Part shown: positions 35,253 through 44,149 of the stretch, piece after piece
How the letters are laid out: each line of letters opens with the position of its first letter
Position numbering within the stretch: position 1 is the first letter of the stretch
Assembly: GCA_013415865.1 (NCBI GenBank)
Contig: CP058896.1
Coordinates: 393,957-457,956 of the forward strand
Direction: 5' to 3'
Length of the DNA stretch: 64,000 nucleotides
DNA from: Methanomassiliicoccales archaeon
Lineage (GTDB): Archaea > Thermoplasmatota > Thermoplasmata > Methanomassiliicoccales > UBA472
Program-made: the position numbers and the translations under genes
Notes under the pieces: generated by a model
The model's input: the letters and a program-made list of their open reading frames with translations, nothing else
The model's database searches: none
Told to the model about the DNA's origin: nothing

Positions 35253-36455
35253 ATGGACGCCAAGGACGTGGTCGAGAGGGCCAAGGAACATTTCGGCAAG
35301 CTTGTGGAAGACCAGTTGAAACGGGTCGAGAAGATGAAGATGGGGGGTCCTTGGTTAGACCATTCCAAGCTCGACAAGGTGGTCATCGGTGTCGTAGGTG
35401 GTGACGGGATAGGTCCATACATATGCAGACATGCCGAGGACATCCTCAGATTCCTTTTGAAAGAGGATATCGCATCTGGCAAGGTGGAGGTCCGGAACAT
35501 CGAGGGATTGACCATCGAGAACCGCGTAAAGGCCATGAAGGCGATCCCAGACGATGTCCTTGAACAGATCAAGGAATGCCATGTCCTCCTCAAGGGACCT
35601 ACCACCACCCCTAAGAAAGGCGACCCCTGGCCCAATATCGAGTCCGCGAACGTTGCGATGAGGCGTGAGCTGGACCTCTTCGCGAATGTCAGGCCGGTGA
35701 GGGTACCAGAGGAGGGCATCGATTGGATCTTCTTCAGGGAGAACACCGAGGGGTCCTATATCCTGGGGAGCAAAGGTGTGAATGTGACCGAGGACCTGGC
35801 ATTCGATTTCTGCGTCGCGACGAGCCAAGGCAGCGAGAGGATCATCAGACTGGCCTTTGAGCATGCAAAAAAGAATGGAATAGACAAGGTGAGCGTGGTG
35901 ACGAAGGCGAACGTCGTCAAGACGACCGATGGTAAGTTCTTGGCCATCGCTGAGAAGGTCGCAAAGGATTACCCGGGGATCAAATGGGACGATTGGTTCA
36001 TCGATATTATGACCGCCAAGCTCATCGACCCTTACAGGAGAAGGGACTTCAGGGTCATGGTCATGCCTAACCTTTATGGTGATATCCTCACTGACGAGGC
36101 CGCACAGGTACAGGGGGGCGTCGGTACGGCTGGAAGCGCTAACATCGGCACAAGATATGCCATGTTCGAGGCGATCCATGGTTCCGCCCCGAGGATGGTC
36201 GAGGAGGGGAGGGCCCAATACGCCGACCCAAGCTCGATAATAAAAGCTGCGGCGATGCTCCTCAACCACATCGGGCAGGTCGACAAGGCAGAGAAATTGG
36301 AGATGGCCCTGGACATCTGCTGTCAGTTCGAGAGGAAGATAAAGATGACAGGGCGTTCGGACGGCGCGACCGGTGCCGAGTTCGCGAAGTACATAATGGA
36401 TACGCTTCTAAGGGAAGATCTCGAGACCGTCTGGAGGTCGTATCAGAAGGTATGA
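35253..36455 (+). CDS. icd: Isocitrate dehydrogenase (NAD(P)+-dependent)
   Basis: About 400 residues of the isocitrate/isopropylmalate dehydrogenase fold. Substrate motif FRENTEGSYILGSKG, metal-binding NLYGDILTDEAAQVQG and cofactor-loop AMFEAIHGSAPRMV are intact. Length and the extended N-terminus match isocitrate dehydrogenase rather than the ~330-residue isopropylmalate or homoisocitrate enzymes. It supplies 2-oxoglutarate, the substrate of the homocitrate synthase at 46-47 kb. I take ATG 35253; the TTG at 35199 has no ribosome site. TATA-like AGAATAAAAATAC (about 35211) is near. The gene diverges from M50. Confidence 0.88.
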   Translation: MDAKDVVERAKEHFGKLVEDQLKRVEKMKMGGPWLDHSKLDKVVIGVVGGDGIGPYICRHAEDILRFLLKEDIASGKVEVRNIEGLTIENRVKAMKAIPDDVLEQIKECHVLLKGPTTTPKKGDPWPNIESANVAMRRELDLFANVRPVRVPEEGIDWIFFRENTEGSYILGSKGVNVTEDLAFDFCVATSQGSERIIRLAFEHAKKNGIDKVSVVTKANVVKTTDGKFLAIAEKVAKDYPGIKWDDWFIDIMTAKLIDPYRRRDFRVMVMPNLYGDILTDEAAQVQGGVGTAGSANIGTRYAMFEAIHGSAPRMVEEGRAQYADPSSIIKAAAMLLNHIGQVDKAEKLEMALDICCQFERKIKMTGRSDGATGAEFAKYIMDTLLREDLETVWRSYQKV

Positions 36456-37346
36456 TCAATAGGGGTCCTTTCCTACCACGGTCGGGTTCTCGGGATAGCT
36501 GCTCCATTCCGTGTAAGCGCCCTCGTAGATGTGGACGCTCGGATAATCGAGCAGCCATTTTAGCGCGATGAACTCGCAGGTCGCCTCCCGGCTCGTGCCA
36601 CAGGAACATATGATGAGCTTATCTGGTGTCGCCCCGACCGACGTAAAGGCCTTGCGCACCTCTTCGATCGGTCTCAACTTCCTTGTGTTGCCTGGCTCCA
36701 TGATAGAGCGCCATGGAAGGTTTATAGATCCTGGGATGTGCCCCGGCTTGGCCCATGGTCCTTGCCCTTCGTAGACCGGAGGAGGCCGTGCATCTAGCAA
36801 CACCACATCTCCCCTGTCCTTGAGCTCCTTGACCTCTTCCATATCAACGTAATAGTCCTCGTTCACCTCGGACACAAACTGGGATGTGTCCTTCTTAGGG
36901 AACTCCTTGGTGAGCCTTCGTCCCTCGGAACGCCATTTATCGATGCCCCCATCGAGGACGTAGATCTTGTCATGCCCATACCTTGCCAGGCAATAGGCCC
37001 AATGGGTCTGTTCGAGGCCATCGCCCCATCTCTTGGCCTGGCCAACACCTGTGGCGACCACGACCGGCCTCCCCTTCTCAATGCCGATACGTCCGAAGAT
37101 AGCATCTATGGCATCCTCTGGCGCATAGACACCTGGTCGGCCATATTCGCTGACCCTCAGATGTCCCTCCTCAGCGTATACAGCTCCTGGTATATGCTCC
37201 AGGATATAATCATGGATCTGAGGCTGGCAATCAAGTATCAAGATATCGTCTTCAATATGGTCTTCGAGCCAGGATGTGGATACCCACCTGACCTTGCCCT
37301 CGCCTTTTGGGAATGGATGCTCTGACATAGAACTACCTATAGGCAT
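36456..37346 (-). CDS. Two-domain rhodanese-type sulfurtransferase
   Basis: 296 residues with two rhodanese modules. The N-terminal one (ILDCQPQIHDYILEHIPGAVYAE) is the inactive copy, and the C-terminal one has the active-site loop IICSCGTSREATCEF with the nucleophilic Cys. The inter-domain regions include VLDGGIDKWRSEGRRL and VVLLDARPPPVYEGQG. It moves sulfane sulfur from thiosulfate or 3-mercaptopyruvate to an acceptor. It stops one base after the convergent icd stop. ATG 37331 (MSEHPF) is an alternative start. Confidence 0.93.
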   Translation of the reverse strand: MPIGSSMSEHPFPKGEGKVRWVSTSWLEDHIEDDILILDCQPQIHDYILEHIPGAVYAEEGHLRVSEYGRPGVYAPEDAIDAIFGRIGIEKGRPVVVATGVGQAKRWGDGLEQTHWAYCLARYGHDKIYVLDGGIDKWRSEGRRLTKEFPKKDTSQFVSEVNEDYYVDMEEVKELKDRGDVVLLDARPPPVYEGQGPWAKPGHIPGSINLPWRSIMEPGNTRKLRPIEEVRKAFTSVGATPDKLIICSCGTSREATCEFIALKWLLDYPSVHIYEGAYTEWSSYPENPTVVGKDPY

Positions 37347-37410
37347 CTATGGGAGCAGAAGCAATATTAAAAGTTCTATATGCTCAGCATTGCACTTTGC
37401 CTATGTCGGA

Positions 37411-37737
37411 TCAAACGTTCTGAGACTGATATTTGGTGTATCGGTCTAAGAGATAGCAGATGTTGTCCGAGAGCTCTTTAGTGACGGTGCCCTCGGTCTG
37501 GGCCGCCTTCACGTAATTCTTCGCCTCGATGATGGACTGTCTTGATGCCTTTGCGATTATGCTGGCGATCATGGTCTGTTTGATGGCGGGGTCCATCTCC
37601 TTGCCGTTCATCAGTTCCCTGATATCATATTTGAACTCGCCTATACGGCGGAGATTCAACATCGGGACCCTTGTAGATTCCAAATCCCTGCGCTGGAAGT
37701 TCGTGTCCCTGCGCTTTCCCTTGTAAGTGTTGGCCAA
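37411..37737 (-). CDS. Small basic protein of unknown function
   Basis: I do not recognise this 108-residue protein. It is hydrophilic, with a basic N-terminus (KGKRRDTNFQRRDLESTR), and a helical C-terminal half (QTMIASIIAKASRQSIIEAKNY). There is no membrane segment and no cysteine pair. It lies 64 bases upstream of the sulfurtransferase gene on the same strand. The start ATG at 37737 follows an AT-rich region (about 37760-37800). Codon use is normal, and length and composition would fit a nucleic-acid-binding or assembly protein, but that is a guess. Confidence 0.6.
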   Translation of the reverse strand: MANTYKGKRRDTNFQRRDLESTRVPMLNLRRIGEFKYDIRELMNGKEMDPAIKQTMIASIIAKASRQSIIEAKNYVKAAQTEGTVTKELSDNICYLLDRYTKYQSQNV

Positions 37738-37847
37738 AATGATTACTCCAGTAGGGTGTGCAAGAACAAGCCCACTATATAAATATTATGCAAATATTGA
37801 ATATATTGTCGAGGCCAGAGAAGCTGCTGGCCTTTTAGAACACATTG

Positions 37848-38300
37848 TCATTTCTTAGACCTTTTCGCCTGGCCCTTCTTGGGTCGCTCCTTGGTCTGGT
37901 ACTTTGCCTGTTCTGCTTCTTCTTCGTCCCATTCCTCGAAGAGCTCCGCGATCCCCCTCTTAGCTGTCGACCATGTCGGTACTCCGCCGGTCAGGACCGC
38001 TATGTTGAGGGCCTCGATGATCTCCTCCCTTGTGGCACCATAGTTCTTCGCGACCTTTGCCTGCGGATAAATACAGTCCTCGCACATCCGCACGGCTACG
38101 CATGCAAGTGCTATCAACCTCTTTGTCTTCCGGTCCAGGGCCCCGTCCTCCACTATGACCCTGTCCATGTCGTGTATGAGCGACGCAAGCTCTGGGTGAT
38201 GTTTCTTTATAGCATGCAAAGTGTTCGGTGTAAATCCGCCCATCTCCTTGTGGAGCTTCTCGACGGCCTCGTCCGCCCCCATTCTCGTGCATTTACCCAT
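37848..38300 (-). CDS. Carboxymuconolactone decarboxylase (AhpD-like) family protein
   Basis: 150 residues. The core RLIALACVAVRMCEDCIYPQAK contains the CxxC (C73-x2-C76) of AhpD-like disulfide reductases, followed by the usual GATREEIIEALNIAVLTGG. The residue at C76+4, normally His, is Gln80. The C-terminal ~25 residues are a highly charged tail rich in Lys, Glu and Gln. A thiol-redox role in peroxide defence is likely but not proven. ATG 38282 is an alternative start. Confidence 0.86.
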   Translation of the reverse strand: MGKCTRMGADEAVEKLHKEMGGFTPNTLHAIKKHHPELASLIHDMDRVIVEDGALDRKTKRLIALACVAVRMCEDCIYPQAKVAKNYGATREEIIEALNIAVLTGGVPTWSTAKRGIAELFEEWDEEEAEQAKYQTKERPKKGQAKRSKK

Positions 38301-38388
38301 GTTATCACTCTGGGTGATGATTGGTACAGATGGTTTATATGATTATTGCCGATCGACGGCAGAAGAATCCTTGCTCCATTACATCACG

Positions 38389-39117
38389 TCATTTCTCGTC
38401 CAGCTCGTGCCTTGGTACGAACTCGTCCATTGACCTGCCATTTCCTTTCATCGCTCTCTTCCTTTCCATTGGGTCGAATCTCTCACCGGTCACCATGTAC
38501 ACCACCCTCTCGCCTATGTTGCACGAATGATCGGCGATCCTTTCCAGGTATCTCGCTACCAAGATGTAGTGTATCCCGACCGTTATCTTGTTAGGGTTCT
38601 CGAAAAGATAGGTGAGCGTCTCCCTGAAGACGGAGTCGTAGAGGGCGTCCACCTCGTCGTCCCTTTCGAAGAGGGCCCGAGCCTCCTCAGCGTTCCTCGT
38701 GGTGAAGCAGTCAATGGCATCGGTCACCATGCCCACCACTAGAGAGGCCATGTGCGGGATGTTCACCATACGCTTGAACTTCTGTCCGTTGAAAACATCG
38801 GCCACCTCCGCAATGTCAGAGGCGTAGCGTCCTATCCTGTTGAGGTCCTCTATGATCTTTAGACAGGTAGAGATCGTCCTAAGGTCTCCCGCGACGGGGG
38901 TGTGGAGCGCTATAAGGTCAAGACAGTGCTTCTCGATCAGGTTGTCATATTTGTATATCTCCTTGTCAAGCCTCCTGACCTCATCTTCAAGCGCCCTGTC
39001 GCCTGTAACGATGAGCTTGACGGCCTTCTCGATGGCCTGTCGCGCGAGCTCGCCCATCTCCTCCACCTCTTTGTTCAATAATTCAAGCTCGTGAGTGAAC
39101 TGAATCCTTGATGACAT
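38389..39117 (-). CDS. phoU: Phosphate transport regulator PhoU
   Basis: 242 residues forming two three-helix bundles of the PhoU family (LDKEIYKYDNLIEKHCLDL... and FERDDEVDALYDSVFR), with the conserved acidic metal-binding repeats. PhoU damps the activity of the Pst transporter and links it to phosphate sensing. It is last in the operon pstS-pstC-pstA-pstB-phoU, one base after pstB. A second, AbrB-fused PhoU-like regulator is divergent at the other end of the operon. Confidence 0.94.
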   Translation of the reverse strand: MSSRIQFTHELELLNKEVEEMGELARQAIEKAVKLIVTGDRALEDEVRRLDKEIYKYDNLIEKHCLDLIALHTPVAGDLRTISTCLKIIEDLNRIGRYASDIAEVADVFNGQKFKRMVNIPHMASLVVGMVTDAIDCFTTRNAEEARALFERDDEVDALYDSVFRETLTYLFENPNKITVGIHYILVARYLERIADHSCNIGERVVYMVTGERFDPMERKRAMKGNGRSMDEFVPRHELDEK

Positions 39118-39118
39118 G

Positions 39119-39910
39119 TCATCCCATCCTCCCTGTGATGTATTGCTCCGTGAGCTTCTCCTTGGGGTTCTCGAAGATCTGCTTGGTCTCGCCGAACTCT
39201 ACCAGCTCACCAAGGTAGAAGTATGCTGTCCTGTCGGCGACCCTGGCCGCCTGCTGCATGTTGTGCGTCACGATCATGACAGTATAGTCCTTCTTTATCT
39301 GGATGAGCAGGTCCTCGATCTTCGCCGTGGCGATCGGATCGAGCGCCGAGCATGGTTCGTCGAACAATACGATCTCAGGCTCGATCGCCAATGCCCTTGC
39401 GATGCACAACCTCTGCTGCTGACCTCCAGACAGGTTGTATGCTGATCTGTCCAGACGGTCCTTAACTTCATCCCATAGGGCGGCCTTTCTGAGCGAGTTC
39501 TCCACTATCGTATCAAGCTCCTTCCGTGTCGGTTTCCTGTTCTTGCTCCCATCTGGTACGCCGTGGAGACGGGGGGCATATGCGATGTTCTCATAGATCG
39601 ATTTCGGGAATGGATTGGGTTTTTGGAACACCATCCCTATCCTTTTCCTAACATCGACGACGTCGATGTCCTTGTCATAGATGTTCTTGCCATCGACCAT
39701 CACCTTGCCCTTGACCGTACAGCCAGGAATGAGGTCGTTCATCCTGTTGATGCATCTGATGAATGTCGATTTACCGCATCCAGAGGGGCCTATGATGGCC
39801 GTTATCTCATTGGCCTCTATGTTTATGTTCACATTTTTCAGGGCATGGTTCTGTTCAAAGTATACGTTCAGGTCCTGTATCTCGATCTGAGTGGACAACT
39901 GGCTCACCAC
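39119..39910 (-). CDS. pstB: Phosphate ABC transporter ATP-binding protein
   Basis: 263-residue ABC ATPase that drives phosphate uptake. Walker A is [10 protein letters not shown], the signature is LSGGQQQR, Walker B is [11 protein letters not shown], and the H-loop is VTHNMQQA. The PstB-specific N-terminus ([18 protein letters not shown]) is present. It overlaps pstA by 7 bases and sits one base before phoU. Confidence 0.97.
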   Translation of the reverse strand: MVSQLSTQIEIQDLNVYFEQNHALKNVNINIEANEITAIIGPSGCGKSTFIRCINRMNDLIPGCTVKGKVMVDGKNIYDKDIDVVDVRKRIGMVFQKPNPFPKSIYENIAYAPRLHGVPDGSKNRKPTRKELDTIVENSLRKAALWDEVKDRLDRSAYNLSGGQQQRLCIARALAIEPEIVLFDEPCSALDPIATAKIEDLLIQIKKDYTVMIVTHNMQQAARVADRTAYFYLGELVEFGETKQIFENPKEKLTEQYITGRMG

Positions 39911-40764
39911 CTGTACTTCTTCCTGTATCTGTTCCGCAACAGGACAGCGAATGCGTTCATGAACACGACCAGGGCAACCAGGACCAGCGCGGCACCCCAG
40001 GCGACCGGATAGGACTCCTTTATGTTCGAGGTCTGCGTCACCATGATGTAGATGTGATATGGAAGCGCCTGGAACGGTTCCATCACGCTAGATGGAAGGG
40101 CTGCGTTGGCGGCCACCCCCGTCACAAGTATAGGGGCGGTCTCCCCGCCGGCCCTTGAAAGCGAGAGTATCGTCCCGGTGAGTATCCCGCTCGCCGAGTA
40201 GGGAAGGACATGATGTCTGATCGTCTGCCATTTGGTACAACCAAGTGCCACAGATGCCTCCCTTAGAGATCTGGGCACGGCATCCAAGGCCTCCCTGGTC
40301 GCGACCATGATTATCGGGAGCACCATTATACCAAGGGTGAGACCAGCGGCCAACAAGCTCAGACCAAAGCCCAGGTACCAGACAAATAGCGCAACCCCCA
40401 ACAGCCCATAGACTATGGACGGGACCCCAGCCAGATTGTGAATGATGACCCAGAGGTACCGTGACCATTTGAGATGTCCCACGTATTCTGTGAGGAACAC
40501 TGCTCCCAGGATGCCGACAGGAATGCTGAAACCGAGCACCAATAAAAGAAGATAGAAGGTCCCTATGAGAGGTGAGAAAATCCCTCCTCTGGTCATTGAG
40601 CCGGTCGGGGATGGCATGGGGTCCTGGGTCAGAAAGTCCCAGCTCATCACGCCCATCCCTTCCACAACGATATACAAAATTATGATACCTAACGAAGCGA
40701 GAACGGTGAGCGCGCAGAGGCGGAAGACCATGAAGATCATCTCTTCTTTGTCCTGACGCTTCAA
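39904..40764 (-). CDS. pstA: Phosphate ABC transporter permease PstA
   Basis: 286-residue inner-membrane permease with about six transmembrane segments and the ABC coupling loop [20 protein letters not shown] followed by [20 protein letters not shown]. The EAA-type loop contacts PstB. It overlaps pstC by 4 bases and pstB by 7, so the complex is translationally coupled. Confidence 0.95.
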   Translation of the reverse strand: MKRQDKEEMIFMVFRLCALTVLASLGIIILYIVVEGMGVMSWDFLTQDPMPSPTGSMTRGGIFSPLIGTFYLLLLVLGFSIPVGILGAVFLTEYVGHLKWSRYLWVIIHNLAGVPSIVYGLLGVALFVWYLGFGLSLLAAGLTLGIMVLPIIMVATREALDAVPRSLREASVALGCTKWQTIRHHVLPYSASGILTGTILSLSRAGGETAPILVTGVAANAALPSSVMEPFQALPYHIYIMVTQTSNIKESYPVAWGAALVLVALVVFMNAFAVLLRNRYRKKYRW

Positions 40765-41669
40765 TCGTATCCCTCCTTGAACCTGGTCAAGATTATGTCC
40801 GCGATCATATTGACCGCAAAGGTGATCATGAACAACAGAAGCCCGACCGCGAAGAGCGCCTGGTAAGGTGTGGAGCCGACCACCGCCTCAGGTATCTCTA
40901 TCGCCAATGATGCCGGCATCGTCAGAACGGGGAATAATGGATTGGAGGTGACTTGGGCCGCATTGCCCGCTGCCATTGTGACGGCCATGGTCTCTCCGAT
41001 CGCCCTTCCCAGAGCGAGGACGACCGATGCTATCAGTCCAGAGAGCGATGCGGGGAGCACGACATGCCTGATCGTCTCCCACTTGGTCGCCCCGAGCGCA
41101 TATGAGGCCTCCCTCAGGCTCCTAGGGACCGAGTTCATGGCCTCCTCGGCGATACTGACCTGTATCGGTATCATCATGACGGCGAGTATCAATCCTGCCA
41201 AGAGCGCGTTTAGCTTTGAGAACGGGTCGAATATTCTTTGGACCCAATCCGCTAGGACGATCACGGCGAAAAGACCGAGGACCACCGATGGGATGCCTGC
41301 GATGACCTCTATCACTGGCTTCAATATGTTCTTGACCTTGAGCGGTGCGATCTCTGCGATATAGATCGAACAGCCCAACCCTATGGGTATCGCAATGATG
41401 CCAGCGATGAGACTGACCAAAAAGGTACCTGTGAGGAGGGGAAGGACCCCATAGGAGGGGTTCTCAGAGAACGGGTTCCAGTAATCCCCGGTCAAGAACT
41501 CGCCGGGGGTGACCTTTTCAAAGAAAGGTAATGAATTGGACAACAAAAAATAAAAGACGAGCACCAGTGTGCTCAAGGAGAAGACGGCACAGGCCAAAAG
41601 GACAAGCTGGACACCTCCCTCGAAAAGCCTTTTCCCGAGCTTGTCAACAGCCTTGACCTTCATAGCCAT
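40761..41669 (-). CDS. pstC: Phosphate ABC transporter permease PstC
   Basis: 302-residue permease with six transmembrane segments. The coupling loop [20 protein letters not shown] and the later SVVLALGRAIGETMAV match PstC. It forms the channel with PstA. It lies between pstS (45-base gap upstream) and pstA (4-base overlap). The first residues MAMKVKAVDKLGKRLF precede the first membrane segment. Confidence 0.95.
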   Translation of the reverse strand: MAMKVKAVDKLGKRLFEGGVQLVLLACAVFSLSTLVLVFYFLLSNSLPFFEKVTPGEFLTGDYWNPFSENPSYGVLPLLTGTFLVSLIAGIIAIPIGLGCSIYIAEIAPLKVKNILKPVIEVIAGIPSVVLGLFAVIVLADWVQRIFDPFSKLNALLAGLILAVMMIPIQVSIAEEAMNSVPRSLREASYALGATKWETIRHVVLPASLSGLIASVVLALGRAIGETMAVTMAAGNAAQVTSNPLFPVLTMPASLAIEIPEAVVGSTPYQALFAVGLLLFMITFAVNMIADIILTRFKEGYD

Positions 41670-41714
41670 GGTCCTGTCCTCCTTTTTTTCACTGGATGTT
41701 AATAAAGGATGGGT

Positions 41715-42716
41715 TTAATCCTCGGCCCTGAGGATCTGTTCGTGGATGGTCTCGGCCATCTCCTCTACAGGTAGGTCAGCTGCCGCGGCCTCTTTCGCAT
41801 AGCCTATACCGACATATCCTATCCCACCTTTGTTATCCTCCACCTGGACAACTATCTGTGAATTGCCCGAGAACTGCTGCATCGAGGAGGAATACTCTCC
41901 CTTAAGGAGGGCCACCTCCTTGAAATAGTCGTAGGTGCCCGAGGCAGAGTTACGACCATACAGGACTATAGGGGCGTTGTCCCCACCGACCTGGTTCCAG
42001 TTGGTGTAGGTCCCATTATAGATGCCACGGAGCTGCTCCATGGTCAGGCTCTCGACCTTGTTGTCTGCATTCACGATGACGGCTATCCCATCGATCGCGA
42101 CCTTGAACTCCACTGGGTTGATCCCGTTCGCGATCGCGGTATCCTTCTCAGACTGCTTCATGGGCCTCGAGGCCTGTGCCACATCGACATTCCCTTGTAT
42201 GAACTGGGCGATGCCTAGACCGGAGCCGCCGCCTGTTATGGTCACCGATATGCCTGTTTCATTGGCGAAATGTGATGCCCAGAGCTGACAGAGCTCGTGC
42301 ATCGTGTCAGACCCCATCTGGGTGATGGCATTGTCGGCACCTGCAGCAGAACCGCCGGCCAACTTCTCCCTCATTGCGGCCAGATCAGCATCCGAGAGGG
42401 CGTAGAACCCCGCATCGGCCGCCAAGGATTGGCCCTTGCTTGCCGTGAGGATAAAGTCTAACCATTTGTAGATCTCTCCGTTCGGCGTTCCATCCGTATA
42501 TAGATATAGGTACCTGGCCAGAGGATAGCTCCCATTATAGACCGCAGTAGCGTCCAACGGGGAGTATGCCGGTGAGCTGCTGTCCTTCTTTAGGGTGACG
42601 ATCTTGAGCGCAGGTGAGTCGTCTTCTCCGCTGCCCATCAGCAGCACGGCACCGATGCCCGCTGCCACCAAGACCAAGACCGCCGTGACCGCCATGATCA
42701 TCGTCTTCTTTTCCAT
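41715..42716 (-). CDS. pstS: Phosphate-binding protein PstS
   Basis: 333-residue extracytoplasmic binding protein. An N-terminal hydrophobic segment (residues 6-30) ends near MGSGEDDSP and serves as anchor or signal; there is no clear lipobox cysteine. Binding motifs include MGSDTMHELCQLW, TGGGSGLGIAQF and GRNSASGTYDYFKE. It captures phosphate and hands it to PstCA. An AAGGTGAT ribosome site precedes the ATG, and the TATA box lies about 150 bases upstream, giving a leader of roughly 125 bases. Confidence 0.95.
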   Translation of the reverse strand: MEKKTMIMAVTAVLVLVAAGIGAVLLMGSGEDDSPALKIVTLKKDSSSPAYSPLDATAVYNGSYPLARYLYLYTDGTPNGEIYKWLDFILTASKGQSLAADAGFYALSDADLAAMREKLAGGSAAGADNAITQMGSDTMHELCQLWASHFANETGISVTITGGGSGLGIAQFIQGNVDVAQASRPMKQSEKDTAIANGINPVEFKVAIDGIAVIVNADNKVESLTMEQLRGIYNGTYTNWNQVGGDNAPIVLYGRNSASGTYDYFKEVALLKGEYSSSMQQFSGNSQIVVQVEDNKGGIGYVGIGYAKEAAAADLPVEEMAETIHEQILRAED

Positions 42717-42866
42717 TTATATCACCTTCAAGGACTTATGGCCAGATTGTTTGGACATGAACATACTGTGGCACGATGAGGAAAGCGAAAGATATCGTGA
42801 TGCACTTATGGTCCTTACATACCGGCCTAAGCCTTTCTTCACGGGTGGGTCGAGTTTAGAATTATC

Positions 42867-42883
42867 CCTATATACATTATGTA
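42867..42883 (-). promoter_or_regulatory. pstS promoter with palindrome TACATTATGTA
   Basis: The palindrome TACATTATGTA (42873-42883) immediately precedes and overlaps a TATA element (minus strand GTATATAGGG) that fits the pstS operon promoter. A regulator bound here would exclude TFB/TBP. Half of the element, TGTATATA, recurs in the palindrome before the divergent AbrB-PhoU gene. Confidence 0.4.
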
Positions 42884-42932
42884 GGTAGAATATATATTAG
42901 AAAATTGAATATGTATCTATATAGAGAATAAT

Positions 42933-42948
42933 TATTGTATATACAATA
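42933..42948. promoter_or_regulatory. 16-bp perfect palindrome before the AbrB-PhoU regulator gene
   Basis: TATTGTATATACAATA is a perfect 16-bp palindrome ending 10 bases before the regulator ATG, near the expected transcription start. It is a likely operator, perhaps for the AbrB domain of the protein encoded just downstream or for another phosphate regulator. Confidence 0.5.
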
Positions 42949-42958
42949 TCATTAATTA

Positions 42959-43996
42959 ATGATCCTACTGAAGAGGGAGGCCGTGAACTTGGAGATAAGG
43001 AGAGTTCAAAAAACAGGTTCATCAACGATGACGGTGTCCTTGCCAAAGGACTGGGTGGACCAACAAGGGATCAAGCCTGGAGATCCTGTCTCCATGATCG
43101 TGCTTCCAGATGGGACGATAAGTATAGACCCGAAAAGGGAAAGGAAGAAGGACTCAACGAAAAGGACGATCTGGGTTGAAAGCAATGAGGCGTCAGAGCA
43201 CCTTACTAGGAAGTTGATCGGGGCATATCTTGCCGGGTTCAATCTTATTGAGGTGCGGTCGAAGGACCGCCTGGACCATGAGATCAAGCATGCGGTCAAA
43301 GATTTTGCAAGACTGGTGATCGGGCCTGAGGTGATCGAGGAGACGAGCAACTTCCTCCTTTTGCACGACCTCTCTGACCCAGTAGAACTGCCTCAAGAGA
43401 AGTGCGTGAGAAGAATGCATCTGATAGTCAGCTCGATGCATAAGGACGCCATGGAGAGCCTGAGTCCGTATGATGTCGACCTGGCCCATGATATATGCGA
43501 CCGTGATGCAGATGTGGATAGGCTCTATTGGATGGCCGTCAAACAGTACAACCTCATCATCATGGACCGAAGATTGTCAGAGAAGATAGGGGTTGATGTG
43601 TTCCAAGGTATGAACCTGATGACGGTGGCCCGAGGCATAGAAAGGATAGGCGATCATGCCGAGAAGATCGCGAAAAATATACTTGCTGCGGAAGAGCAAG
43701 GGATCGGGATCGAGAATGTTGAAGACCTGAGAAGGGCGTCAAAGGCAGCGTTGGGGATATTGGACAGCGGGATAGGGTCTTTTTTTCTAAAGGATATAAA
43801 AAAGGCCAACAACGCCATCGACCAAGGGAAACAGGTAGTTATTAATTGTGAGTCTTTGTCTGCCTCGACCGGATCGAGGAATACTGCGGCTGCAGTCATC
43901 CAAACATCGATACTGGACAGTATTGTAAGGACAACGATGTACGGTATGGACATCGCCGAGATCGCGATCAATGCCGCGATGAGAGAGCCCCAATAG
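42959..43996 (+). CDS. AbrB-PhoU fusion phosphate uptake regulator
   Basis: 345 residues. The N-terminal AbrB/SpoVT-type swapped-hairpin DNA-binding domain (EIRRVQKTGSSTMTVSLP, then GIKPGDPVSMIV) is followed by PhoU-like helical bundles with the metal-binding DRDADVDRLYWM and RGIERIGDHAEKIA segments. Such archaeal proteins link phosphate sensing directly to DNA binding. It is divergent from pstSCAB-phoU, and a 16-bp palindrome lies 10 bases before its start, so control of itself and of the pst genes is inferred. It ends in TAG. A hairpin follows at 44002-44032. Confidence 0.88.
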   Translation: MILLKREAVNLEIRRVQKTGSSTMTVSLPKDWVDQQGIKPGDPVSMIVLPDGTISIDPKRERKKDSTKRTIWVESNEASEHLTRKLIGAYLAGFNLIEVRSKDRLDHEIKHAVKDFARLVIGPEVIEETSNFLLLHDLSDPVELPQEKCVRRMHLIVSSMHKDAMESLSPYDVDLAHDICDRDADVDRLYWMAVKQYNLIIMDRRLSEKIGVDVFQGMNLMTVARGIERIGDHAEKIAKNILAAEEQGIGIENVEDLRRASKAALGILDSGIGSFFLKDIKKANNAIDQGKQVVINCESLSASTGSRNTAAAVIQTSILDSIVRTTMYGMDIAEIAINAAMREPQ

Positions 43997-44001
43997 ATCA
44001 T

Positions 44002-44032
44002 GCATAGGGCCGATGAGCACATGGGCCTATGC
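44002..44032. terminator. Hairpin between convergent genes, possible terminator
   Basis: GCATAGG (44002-44008) and CCTATGC (44026-44032) form a 7-bp stem with a 17-base loop just after the AbrB-PhoU stop and before the end of the leftward leuD-like gene. No T-run follows closely, so the assignment is tentative. Confidence 0.3.
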
Positions 44033-44149
44033 CTCTGATATAAATGGGACTGCGATCGAAGATCGGCCGTGGTCTGAAATTACGCCTTTGGACCGCCCCA
44101 ACGAATTCGGACCGCTGGCTTGAGATCGATGGTCTCTGACCTGAACTGG

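Noticed and set aside
35355-36269. A 304-residue frame antisense to isocitrate dehydrogenase
   Set aside because: Low-complexity translation and complete overlap with a conserved gene.
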